Made by a program: the position numbers and the translations under genes. Below, piece after piece: positions 11,683 through 20,097 of a stretch of 64,000 nt of DNA; position 1 is the first letter of the stretch, and each line of letters begins with the position of its first letter. Under the pieces are notes generated by a model. That model saw only the letters and a program-made list of their open reading frames with translations, was not told the DNA's origin and ran no database searches. The stretch is from NCBI GenBank assembly GCA_003280295.1, contig QCFI01000003.1, positions 51,299-115,298 of the forward strand. The letters are read 5' to 3'. Source of the stretch: Prochlorococcus sp. AG-363-C20. Lineage in GTDB: Bacteria; Cyanobacteriota; Cyanobacteriia; PCC-6307; Cyanobiaceae.

Positions 11683-12876
11683 ATGATTTATAAAAACAAA
11701 ATGAATGATATCTATCTCGATGGAAGTGCAACTACACCTCCTCGTATAGAAGTTATAAATAGAATTTGTGAGATACAAAAATCATTTTGGGGAAATCCCT
11801 CAAGCATCCATTCTCATGGCTACAAAGCCGCAGAAATACTTGAAAGAAGTAGAAAAATAATGTCTGTAAAATTAGGAGCTAAGACCAATGATTTGATTTT
11901 TACATCTGGTTCTACTGAATCAATACATCTAGCAATTGTTGGATCTACAAAGTGCATTGAACCGGGCCGTATAGTTATATCTGCTGTAGAGCATCCATCA
12001 GTTAATTATGCAGCAAGCATACTTGAAAAGAATGGATGGGAATTGGAATATTGGCCAGTAGATATAAATGGTTATATAAAATTAGACAAGTTAGATGAAC
12101 TTTTATCGAAGCCAACTAAATTTGTTTCATTAATATGGGGTCAAGGGGAAGTTGGAACTATTCAACCAATAAAGGAAATAGGTGAAGCTTGTCGTTCTAA
12201 TAATATTATATTTCATACAGATGCTACACAAATTCTTGCACAAGATTCTATTAATTGGTGCAATCTACCAGTAGATCTATTAAGCGGATCTGCTCATAAG
12301 TTTCAAGGTCCTAAAGGGATAGGGTTTCTTTTATGTAATGAAAGTATCAAGCAAACACTTAAACCATTATATGGTGGAGGAGGACAAGAAGATGGCTTTA
12401 GATCTGGAACTGAACCAGTTTCACTTATATCAGGTATGGCACTTGCGATGGAACTTTTAAATAGCAAATTAAGCAACGGTGATCAAAAATATTCATCTGA
12501 ATTCAAAAAAGTTTCCTATAATACCAAAAGATTAAGAAAAAAATTAGAAGGACTAGAGACAATTAGATTTACTGGACATCCAAATAAGCGATTGGCTAAT
12601 CACATTTCCATGCTTGTAGGAGAAAGCTCTAATAAGCCAATTAATGGTCGATCATTAGTAAGAGAATTAGCAAAACGAGGAATATCTGCAAGTAATGAGA
12701 CAGCTTGCAAGTCAGGCCAATTAAGTGATAGTCAAATTTTGAGTGCTATGAATATACCTAAAGCATGGCGACAGTCTGGTCTAAGATTCACATTAGGACC
12801 ATGGTTAAGAGATGAAGAGATTGATCTGATACCTGAAATCCTAAATGATTCTATTCTTTCATTAACCTCTATTTAA
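11683..12876 (+). CDS. Cysteine desulfurase (class V aminotransferase fold, NifS/IscS-like)
   Basis: It is predicted to remove sulfur from cysteine for Fe-S cluster or thio-cofactor synthesis, using PLP. The PLP lysine is K206 in SAHKFQGPKG, and the persulfide cysteine is C342 in NETACKSGQ. The N-terminal IYLDGSATTPP and HTDATQ motifs are characteristic of the NifS group. Another ATG six codons in (11701, MNDIYLDG) fits the family start better. Which of the cyanobacterial desulfurases it represents is not decided here. Confidence 0.9.
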   Translation: MIYKNKMNDIYLDGSATTPPRIEVINRICEIQKSFWGNPSSIHSHGYKAAEILERSRKIMSVKLGAKTNDLIFTSGSTESIHLAIVGSTKCIEPGRIVISAVEHPSVNYAASILEKNGWELEYWPVDINGYIKLDKLDELLSKPTKFVSLIWGQGEVGTIQPIKEIGEACRSNNIIFHTDATQILAQDSINWCNLPVDLLSGSAHKFQGPKGIGFLLCNESIKQTLKPLYGGGGQEDGFRSGTEPVSLISGMALAMELLNSKLSNGDQKYSSEFKKVSYNTKRLRKKLEGLETIRFTGHPNKRLANHISMLVGESSNKPINGRSLVRELAKRGISASNETACKSGQLSDSQILSAMNIPKAWRQSGLRFTLGPWLRDEEIDLIPEILNDSILSLTSI

Positions 12877-12887
12877 ACTTTTTATTC

Positions 12888-13526
12888 ATGTTACCAGAAC
12901 TACCTCAGAAACTATTAGATTGTGAATCTCAAGTATTGATTTCAATCAGAAATGCCTTGCATGATAAACAATTAAATCGGATATCTATTAACATTAACTT
13001 TGAAGGATTACGCTTGTTACCAATAGCAATTAGGTTAATAAAAGAATTTTCAAAAAATAATAAAAACTTTATCTTGATTTGGCCTGATGCTGGAGCTACA
13101 GCCTTAGCTAAAAGAGATGCACCTGAATACAGTGAAAATATATTCTCCTTTAAAGAAATTTTAGAAACTGAATATATCAATAACAATGAATTCATACTTT
13201 TTGCTATATCACCACAACATTATGACTATGAAATCTTTGAAAATGTTTCGAAGCAACACAAAGGTATAATATTAATGTTAAATGGTAAATTAGAAGAATC
13301 TGCAGTTGGTATCGGTAGTGTAGCAAGAGAGAGGAGAAAATTATTTTTGTCAAATTGGGTTAATATTTATTGGTTAGAACCCATTAAGAATGGTGCAATG
13401 ATTCATTTATATCCTTCAGATTGGATATTATATAAATTATCTTCTAATAAATATTCAGTCTTAGAAACATTTAAACTCAAACCATCACCAGACCAGATTT
13501 TCGAATCATTTTTATCAACTCAGTAA
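12888..13526 (+). CDS. DUF1995 family protein
   Basis: This 212-residue protein resembles the DUF1995 family found in cyanobacteria and chloroplasts. It has a LPELPQ start, then WPDAGATALAKRDAP (~65-79), and a final section with conserved tryptophans. Plant relatives include the LPA3-type photosystem II assembly factors; a similar role here is inference only. No membrane segment is visible. It sits 11 bp after the desulfurase gene and 6 bp before dacB in a tight same-strand run. Confidence 0.7.
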   Translation: MLPELPQKLLDCESQVLISIRNALHDKQLNRISININFEGLRLLPIAIRLIKEFSKNNKNFILIWPDAGATALAKRDAPEYSENIFSFKEILETEYINNNEFILFAISPQHYDYEIFENVSKQHKGIILMLNGKLEESAVGIGSVARERRKLFLSNWVNIYWLEPIKNGAMIHLYPSDWILYKLSSNKYSVLETFKLKPSPDQIFESFLSTQ

Positions 13527-13532
13527 ATAAAT

Positions 13533-14810
13533 ATGTTCAAAAAGTTAATTAAACTAGTTAAAAGTAAATTAATTTATTTAATAGGATCCTTCAGTATTAT
13601 CTTTTTAGTAGTCCAATTAGAAAACAACGAATACCTTAAATCAATTACACAATACCTAATAAATACAAAAGAAGGGCAACCAAAAGTCAAAATATGTGAT
13701 GTTCTACAGAGAAAACTAGATAAAGAAATAGGGAAAATTAATGATAATTGGAGTATCACTGTATTAGATCATAACAGAAATATAATCGCCAACATTAATG
13801 GAGGTAAAACATTCATTCCAGCCTCAAATGTCAAGTTACTGACTACAGCCTATGCTCTTGATATTTTAGGGAAAGATTTTCAATTAAGGACAAAGTTAAT
13901 TAAACGTAGAGATGGTATATTAGAACTTTGGGGTCAAGGTGATCCAGATCTTAATGTATTAGATATTAAGAAAATATCAAAGCAAGCAATACCCCTATTA
14001 GAAAAACGTATAAGGAAAAATCAAGAACCTAAGATAATAATTTACGAAGAACCATATAAAGATTGGTGGCCTGAAACATGGTTATCACAAGACAGATTAG
14101 AAAGTTATGGCTCCCCAATCACTAGGCTTGCGATTACAAGTAATCAAATCGGAAGATCCGTAGAAAACCCTATCTCTCGTTTTGTCAATCTACTTAAAGA
14201 AGAAATTTCTTCTTATGGAATAACTCCTGTTATACAAAATGAAAAACATCTAAATCAGCAAATTAGATATATGGGGAGAAAAGTAATTATGGAAATTAAA
14301 TCAGCACCAATGATTAGTTTGCTTAGTTTAGCAAATTCTGAAAGTCATAATTTCACAGCAGAAATTTTAATGAGACAAGCATCAGAGACTTGGAACTCAA
14401 AAGAAGCAGCAAAAAAGGTTTATAAATGGCTTTTATCAAAAAAAATACCTGCAGAAAAATTTGTCTTAGTTGATGGTAGTGGTTTATCAAGGAATAATAG
14501 GGTTACGAGTATAGGTCTTGCATCATTATTATGGTATATGGATAATAATAATTATGGATCGATTTTTAAATCTTCTATGGCTATAGCTGGTTTAAGAGGA
14601 ACATTAACAGAATTTAATTATGATACCAGTATCTATGGAAACTTTTTTGGTAAAACTGGAACATTGTCAGGAGTTAGAGCTATTTCAGGAATACTAAATA
14701 CTCCAGAGAATGTTAGATATGTAAGTATAATTAATAATAATGGTTATCAACAAGATACAACTATCAGTAATCTTATTGGTCTAATTTTTAGGTTCAGCCA
14801 ATGTTCCTAA
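13533..14810 (+). CDS. dacB: D-alanyl-D-alanine carboxypeptidase, S13 (PBP4) family
   Basis: This penicillin-binding protein trims or cleaves peptidoglycan cross-links in the periplasm. A single hydrophobic signal or anchor segment (~13-29) precedes the domain. The three active-site motifs of the serine acyl-transferases are present: SNVK in PASNVKLLT, SRN in DGSGLSRNN, and KTG in FGKTGTLSG. At 425 residues it is near the usual S13 size. Its 3' end overlaps the convergent coiled-coil gene by 17 bases. Confidence 0.88.
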   Translation: MFKKLIKLVKSKLIYLIGSFSIIFLVVQLENNEYLKSITQYLINTKEGQPKVKICDVLQRKLDKEIGKINDNWSITVLDHNRNIIANINGGKTFIPASNVKLLTTAYALDILGKDFQLRTKLIKRRDGILELWGQGDPDLNVLDIKKISKQAIPLLEKRIRKNQEPKIIIYEEPYKDWWPETWLSQDRLESYGSPITRLAITSNQIGRSVENPISRFVNLLKEEISSYGITPVIQNEKHLNQQIRYMGRKVIMEIKSAPMISLLSLANSESHNFTAEILMRQASETWNSKEAAKKVYKWLLSKKIPAEKFVLVDGSGLSRNNRVTSIGLASLLWYMDNNNYGSIFKSSMAIAGLRGTLTEFNYDTSIYGNFFGKTGTLSGVRAISGILNTPENVRYVSIINNNGYQQDTTISNLIGLIFRFSQCS

Positions 14811-15738
14811 TATTGTTATTTAAATTAGATACTTTGTTTTTAATTCTCCTAAATGGTAATGTTTTTTGATTAGAATTCAAATGTTCTTTAGAGGTGGGTA
14901 TAATTGGATTAATTTTGGCTAATTCATTTCTGCCAGCTAATATTACATGATTAAGTTCTTGTAATCGTTTTTCCAATTCAATTAATGTTTGTTCAGCATA
15001 TCTATTGGCTCCGTCCTGTAACAGTGCTGCTTCATTTCTGCTTTTTATTATCGTATTATCACATTGATTTAGAATCTTTTGTTTGTATTCATTTGCCTCC
15101 GTATATATTCTCTCGGCTTCTTGTCTTGATTGAGTCTGAATCATTAATCCTTCCCTCTTTTTTGTTTCAAGCTCTTCTAAAGCAGTTTTATTTGATTGCT
15201 CAATAAACTTTTGGAAATTAGATGAGCTTTCCAAGTTTTCAGATTCTAATTTCTTTTTGCGAATTACAAACTCTTCTTCGAGTTTTTGCAATTTTATTAA
15301 ATAGCCTTTTTCTAATTGAGTAGATTTGTGTTTAATTTCATTCTCTATACGCATAGCTTCATTCCGAGCTTCCTGGACTAATTTCTCGCATTGCATTCGA
15401 GTAGTTGATTGCAACTCTAGGATTTGCCTTTCTGCCTCCTTTCTAACTCCGCTCGTGCTAATCAGTTTGTTACGTTCTTGATTCGCTTTGTTAATTATTT
15501 CATCTGCTAGTTGTTGTGATTTTTTTATATAATTTTCTCCTTGCTTTATTAGATTCGCAGCTTTAACTAGCTCTTCAGGAAGACATTCTCTTATCTCATC
15601 AAGGAGATCAATAGCTTCTTGTTCGTTTACTAGACGGTTACCACTAAAAGGGATTCTGTTTCCATCAAGAAAAACCTCCTCAAGTTGATCGATTTGCTCA
15701 ACGATCGATAAACGAAAATCATCCATGTCCAAAATCAT
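14794..15738 (-). CDS. Coiled-coil protein, possibly a DivIVA/Cdv3-like cell-division factor
   Basis: The 314-residue product is mostly long charged coiled coil (about 65-270, rich in E, K, Q and R). It follows an N-terminal segment MDDFRLSIVEQIDQLEEVF and an INL-type motif region, and has a short basic tail. There are no membrane segments. The layout recalls cyanobacterial DivIVA-like proteins such as Cdv3, but I see no diagnostic motif, so this is inference from shape. It starts 10 bp after coaD on the same strand and probably shares its transcript. It could equally be another scaffold protein. Confidence 0.5.
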   Translation of the reverse strand: MILDMDDFRLSIVEQIDQLEEVFLDGNRIPFSGNRLVNEQEAIDLLDEIRECLPEELVKAANLIKQGENYIKKSQQLADEIINKANQERNKLISTSGVRKEAERQILELQSTTRMQCEKLVQEARNEAMRIENEIKHKSTQLEKGYLIKLQKLEEEFVIRKKKLESENLESSSNFQKFIEQSNKTALEELETKKREGLMIQTQSRQEAERIYTEANEYKQKILNQCDNTIIKSRNEAALLQDGANRYAEQTLIELEKRLQELNHVILAGRNELAKINPIIPTSKEHLNSNQKTLPFRRIKNKVSNLNNNIRNIG

Positions 15739-15748
15739 CTTTTGATAC

Positions 15749-16222
15749 TTAATTAAATAACCTTCTTAGGTCTTTTGCCACTATTTCTGGAACCATGTGG
15801 GAAATTTTTCCTTCAAAACGTGCTACTTCCTTAACCACGGAACTACTTAAAAAGCTGTGATGAGCTGCAGTAACAAGAAAAACTGTTTCATAGCAAGCTT
15901 CTAGGGATCGATTCGTATGAGCTATTTGCAATTCATATTCGAAATCACTCATAGCTCTTAGCCCTCTTAAAATTAAATTTGCTTTGTTTTCTTTCGCACA
16001 TTTGACTGTAAGTCCTTCGAAACTGATAACTTTTACTCCATCAAGGTGATTTGTTGACTCACGAATTTGCTTTAATCTGGTCTCTAGGTCGAAAGTTGGC
16101 GATTTCTCAGGATGCTCTAGCACTGCCACTATAACTTCACCAAATAGATCAAGCCCTCTATTGATTAGGTCTAAATGGCCAAAGGTCAAAGGGTCGAAAC
16201 TACCTGGATACAAAGCTTTCAT
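15749..16222 (-). CDS. coaD: Phosphopantetheine adenylyltransferase
   Basis: This enzyme carries out the fourth step of coenzyme A synthesis: adenylation of 4'-phosphopantetheine. The nucleotidyltransferase motif [16 protein letters not shown] (residues ~5-20) carries the substrate-binding T and [13 protein letters not shown] and the SSSVVKEVA motif near residue 128 complete the family pattern. The length of 157 is standard. It is divergent from the flavin reductase gene, with 70 bp between the starts. Confidence 0.96.
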   Translation of the reverse strand: MKALYPGSFDPLTFGHLDLINRGLDLFGEVIVAVLEHPEKSPTFDLETRLKQIRESTNHLDGVKVISFEGLTVKCAKENKANLILRGLRAMSDFEYELQIAHTNRSLEACYETVFLVTAAHHSFLSSSVVKEVARFEGKISHMVPEIVAKDLRRLFN

Positions 16223-16292
16223 GTGTATTAAGTAAATCTCATATGAAATCTAGATGGATTTTGCTTAGAGTTGTAGCAATAAACTTGAAGTT

Positions 16293-16775
16293 ATGACTCT
16301 TGATCTAGAAGCTAAAAAGACTTTGCTTCGTAAAATTCCACATGGTTTATTCATTTGTGGAGTTTCTGAAGCAGAGGAAGTAAATGGTTTTACGGCTAGT
16401 TGGGTCACACAAGGTTCATTTGAACCACCTTTAGTTGTTATGGCTGTGAAGTCAGATGGCAGTAGTCATGGAATGATTCAACGTACTGGAAAATTCTCTC
16501 TAAATATACTAAGAGCGGATCAAAAAGATCTAGCAGCTGTTTTTTTTAAACCTCAAAAAGCATTAGGAGGAAGATTTGAAATGGCTCCTTTTAGGGAAGG
16601 AAAGTTAGGATTACCAATTTTAGAAGATTGTATCGGTGCAATCGAATGCTTGGTTATAGGAGAAGTTTGTCACGGTGACCACACGGTTTTTGTTGGAGAA
16701 GTAAAAGAGGCCTATTTACACAAGGATGGAGATTCTTTAAATCTAGCTGCAACAGGATGGTCCTATGGAGGTTAA
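16293..16775 (+). CDS. Flavin reductase-like, FMN-binding protein
   Basis: The 160-residue protein has the flavin reductase / FMN-binding split-barrel fold signature: VNGFTASWVTQGSFEPPLV (~30-48), KFSLNILRADQ and the GDHTVFVGEV strand near the end. Such proteins reduce or bind FMN, and in phototrophs some domains work with flavodiiron proteins. Its substrate cannot be told from sequence. It is the first gene of a same-strand run leading into uvrC, 27 bp away. Confidence 0.8.
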   Translation: MTLDLEAKKTLLRKIPHGLFICGVSEAEEVNGFTASWVTQGSFEPPLVVMAVKSDGSSHGMIQRTGKFSLNILRADQKDLAAVFFKPQKALGGRFEMAPFREGKLGLPILEDCIGAIECLVIGEVCHGDHTVFVGEVKEAYLHKDGDSLNLAATGWSYGG

Positions 16776-16802
16776 TTATGGCGACAATATTAAATTGAAT
16801 TA

Positions 16803-18713
16803 ATGATTGCCTTTAATAATATCAATGAAATAATAAGTGAAATACCTAATGAACCTGGCTGTTATTTAATGCTAGACAAAGAAGATAGGGTGTTATATGT
16901 TGGAAAATCAAAGAAACTAAAGAATAGAGTAAGAAGTTATTTTAGAAATGGTAAAGAATTAACGCCAAGAATTAGACTGATGATTAAACAAGTACATGAT
17001 ATTGAATTTATAGTAACAGATAGTGAGTCTGAAGCATTAACACTAGAATCTAATTTAATAAAAGATAAACAACCATATTTCAATATCCTTTTAAAGGATG
17101 ATAAGAAATACCCTTATCTATGCATAACTTGGAGTGAGGAATATCCTCGTATATACATAACCAGAAGAAGAAGAAAGAGCAACACATTGGACAGATACTA
17201 TGGTCCATATGTTGATGTAGGTTTATTGAGGAAATCATTATTATTAATAAAAAAAGTATTTCCATTAAGGCAAAGATTAAATCCTTTATATAAAGATAGA
17301 ACTTGTTTAAATTATTCTATTGGAAGATGTCCTGGAGTATGTCAACAATTAATTACTCCAGAAAGTTATCAAGCTACCTTAAGAAAGGTTGCTATGTTAT
17401 TTCAGGGAAGAAGTGATGAACTTATAAAATTACTTAAAATACAAATGGAAAAATATTCAAGCAGGATGGAATATGAAAAGGCAGCTGAGGTTAGAGATCA
17501 AATTATAGCTTTAGAAAAACTCCAAGAAGAACAAAAAATGATAATACCAGACAAATCAGTTTCTAGAGATGTTATCGCTATGGCAAAGGACAAATTTATA
17601 GCTTCAATTCAGATTTTTCAAATGCGTAGTGGAAAATTGGTCGGACGATTAGGTTATATAGCTGACTCATTAAAATATGGAGAGGACGATATATTACAAA
17701 AAGTTGTAGAAGAACACTATAGTAAAGTTGAAGCTATAGAAATACCAAATGAAATACATATAGGTGGCCAAATAAAACAAGTAGATTTAATTTCTGATTG
17801 GCTTACTGAAACTAAAGGGCGCACAGTTAGGTTATTTTTCCCTAAGCGTAACAAAAAAGCAGAGTTAATCGAACTTGTAAAACGAAATGCTTACTATGAG
17901 CTATCACGACTTCAAAAAGATATTGAGAAGAAACAATTAGCAATAGATGATTTAGCTTCAATACTAGGATTAGACATCTTACCAAAACGCATAGAAGGTT
18001 ATGATATCAGTCATATCCAAGGAAGTGATGTGGTTGCTTCACAGGTTGTTTTTATAAATGGAGTAGCTGCCAAACAACATTATAGAAAATATAAAATTAG
18101 GAGTGATAGTGTCCATATTGGTCATAGTGATGATTACAAGTCGCTTGCAGAAGTAATAGAAAGAAGATTCTCTAAATGGTCTAGACGAAAAAAAGAATTA
18201 GGTTTAAAAAAATTAATAGAAAATAACAAATCTAGTACCCTAGACACAAAAGGATTAAACGATTGGCCAGATCTCATTATGATCGATGGTGGAAAGGGTC
18301 AATTAAACAAAGTCATGCAAGTTTTAAGAAAATTAGATTTAGATAATGAATTAAATGTTTGTTCCTTAGCAAAAAAAGAAGAAAAGATATATACACCAGG
18401 GTTTTCTGACTACTTAGAGACTGATCCAAAACAAGATGGTGTAATGCTTTTAAGAAGAATTAGAGATGAAGCGCATAGGTTTGCTCTAAGTTTTCACAAG
18501 CAACAGAGAAGTAAACGAATGAAAAGGTCAACTTTGAATGAAATACCTGGAATAGGACCTAAAAGAATTCGTGAACTTATGTTGAACTTTAAATCGCTTG
18601 AAGCTCTCCAAATGGCAACAGTTAATGAAATAACGAAAACACCTAGCGTTGGAAATAAAAAAGCAATAGAGATATGGAATTACTTTCACCCAAAGCATGA
18701 TTCAAAATCCTAA
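16803..18713 (+). CDS. uvrC: Excinuclease ABC subunit C
   Basis: It makes the dual incision in nucleotide excision repair. The GIY-YIG nuclease region is at ~16-95 (EPGCYLMLDKE..VLYVGKSKKLKNRVRSYF). A UvrB-interacting UVR motif lies near 215-245 (EKYSSRMEYEKAAEVRDQI). The C-terminal RNase H-like nuclease domain (IEGYDISHIQGSDVV, IMIDGGKGQLN) and the terminal helix-hairpin-helix pair (EIPGIGPKRIRELM, TPSVGNKKAIEIW) follow. The length of 636 is normal. Confidence 0.96.
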   Translation: MIAFNNINEIISEIPNEPGCYLMLDKEDRVLYVGKSKKLKNRVRSYFRNGKELTPRIRLMIKQVHDIEFIVTDSESEALTLESNLIKDKQPYFNILLKDDKKYPYLCITWSEEYPRIYITRRRRKSNTLDRYYGPYVDVGLLRKSLLLIKKVFPLRQRLNPLYKDRTCLNYSIGRCPGVCQQLITPESYQATLRKVAMLFQGRSDELIKLLKIQMEKYSSRMEYEKAAEVRDQIIALEKLQEEQKMIIPDKSVSRDVIAMAKDKFIASIQIFQMRSGKLVGRLGYIADSLKYGEDDILQKVVEEHYSKVEAIEIPNEIHIGGQIKQVDLISDWLTETKGRTVRLFFPKRNKKAELIELVKRNAYYELSRLQKDIEKKQLAIDDLASILGLDILPKRIEGYDISHIQGSDVVASQVVFINGVAAKQHYRKYKIRSDSVHIGHSDDYKSLAEVIERRFSKWSRRKKELGLKKLIENNKSSTLDTKGLNDWPDLIMIDGGKGQLNKVMQVLRKLDLDNELNVCSLAKKEEKIYTPGFSDYLETDPKQDGVMLLRRIRDEAHRFALSFHKQQRSKRMKRSTLNEIPGIGPKRIRELMLNFKSLEALQMATVNEITKTPSVGNKKAIEIWNYFHPKHDSKS

Positions 18714-18833
18714 GAAAGCAAAATATATCTAGTCAATTCATTCAGTTTTGCCTATTATTTTAGAGTAACTACTAATTCATATCACAACTCTCAATAAATT
18801 CTCACCCTTCTTATACTGATTTCTCACAAAAAT

Positions 18834-19409
18834 ATGAACTTAACTGCAGAGGCTTATCTTTGGTTCAAATCACTACATATAATAGGAGTCGTGGTTTGGT
18901 TTGCAGGACTTTTTTATTTAGTACGGCTTTTCATTTATCATGTTGAGGCTATGGAATTAGATCCAGATTTAAGCAAAGCATTTCAAGAACAATATACTCT
19001 GATGGAAAAAAGGTTAGCAAACATAATAACAACACCTGGTATGGTTATAGCTGTAAGTATGGCTATAGGTTTACTTACACTTCAACCAAGTTGGCTTACA
19101 CAAAGATGGATGCAAATAAAGCTCATAGTTGTCTTTGCCTTGCTAATTTATCATTTTTATTGCTACAGAATAATGTCCCAACTAGAAAATAACACATGTG
19201 TTTGGAATGGGAGGCAACTGCGAGCTCTTAATGAACTACCTACATTATTTTTAGTTTTGGTTGTATTGCTAGTAGTTTTTAAGAATCAATTTCCAACTAG
19301 TGCCGCTACATGGCTTTTATTTGGCTTAGTAATTTTTATGGCCGCATCAATACAATTCTATGCAAAATGGCGTAGGGAAAGAGCTAAGAAGCTTAAACAA
19401 AGCATATAA
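18834..19409 (+). CDS. hemJ: Protoporphyrinogen IX oxidase, HemJ type
   Basis: This integral membrane enzyme oxidises protoporphyrinogen IX on the way to haem and chlorophyll. HemJ is the usual form in cyanobacteria, which mostly lack HemY. The 191-residue protein has four to five hydrophobic helices. The conserved N-terminal YLWFKSLHIIGVVVWFAGLFY (in two parts, ~8-28) carries the essential histidine, and TTPGMV follows near residue 64. The PHP gene starts two bases after its stop region. Confidence 0.88.
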   Translation: MNLTAEAYLWFKSLHIIGVVVWFAGLFYLVRLFIYHVEAMELDPDLSKAFQEQYTLMEKRLANIITTPGMVIAVSMAIGLLTLQPSWLTQRWMQIKLIVVFALLIYHFYCYRIMSQLENNTCVWNGRQLRALNELPTLFLVLVVLLVVFKNQFPTSAATWLLFGLVIFMAASIQFYAKWRRERAKKLKQSI

Positions 19410-19410
19410 A

Positions 19411-20064
19411 ATGCAAAATATAAATAACCTAAGAGATCTTCTCACAAGGGTTGGACCAACTAGTTGTCCATACGATGTGAATTTACATATGCACACAATA
19501 TATAGTGATGGTAGTTTATATCCAATAGAACTAATTACACAAGCATGTGAATTACAAATTAAAAATATCTCAATCACAGATCACCATTCAATTGAAGCTT
19601 ATAATGAAATCAATATATGGTTAAAAAAAAATAACTCAAATATCATTAATATCCCAACAATATGGAACGGTATAGAAATAAGTTGTTTATTACTCAATTG
19701 CCTTGTTCATGTAATAGGACTAGGTTTTAATTTATCACATACTTCACTATCACCTTATACTAAGGGTGAAGCAACTATAGGAAGATATTTACAGGCAAAA
19801 TATGTAATTAATTGTATTCACAAAGCAGGGGGAATTTCTATCTTGGCTCATCCAGGAAGGTATAGGTTGCCTTTCAAGGAATTAATATATGAAGCATCCA
19901 ATATAGGTATTGATGGTGTAGAGACTTGGTATGATTATGATTACTCTAAGGAATGGAAACCTACGAAATTTATATGTCAATCTATTGAAAAGCAAGTTAA
20001 ATCATTAGGTCTTCTTTCGACTTGTGGTACTGACACTCACGGAAGAAATATTCGAACTAGATAA
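19411..20064 (+). CDS. PHP-domain phosphoesterase
   Basis: The product is a predicted metal-dependent phosphoesterase of the polymerase-and-histidinol-phosphatase superfamily, related to TrpH/YciV-type nucleases and phosphatases. It has the metal-binding motifs in order: DVNLHMHTIYSDG, ITDHHSIEAY, a VIGLG strand, LAHPGRY and the final GTDTHGR. I chose the ATG at 19411, just after the hemJ stop, because the in-frame ATG at 19360 lies inside hemJ and adds 17 non-conserved residues. The real substrate is unknown. Confidence 0.82.
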   Translation: MQNINNLRDLLTRVGPTSCPYDVNLHMHTIYSDGSLYPIELITQACELQIKNISITDHHSIEAYNEINIWLKKNNSNIINIPTIWNGIEISCLLLNCLVHVIGLGFNLSHTSLSPYTKGEATIGRYLQAKYVINCIHKAGGISILAHPGRYRLPFKELIYEASNIGIDGVETWYDYDYSKEWKPTKFICQSIEKQVKSLGLLSTCGTDTHGRNIRTR

Positions 20065-20097
20065 AATTTAGAAATATAAATAATTAATCTAAGTTGT

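Noticed and set aside
19360..19410. Early ATG for the PHP gene inside hemJ
   Set aside because: It would overlap hemJ by 50 bases and adds non-conserved residues; the ATG just after the hemJ stop is preferred.
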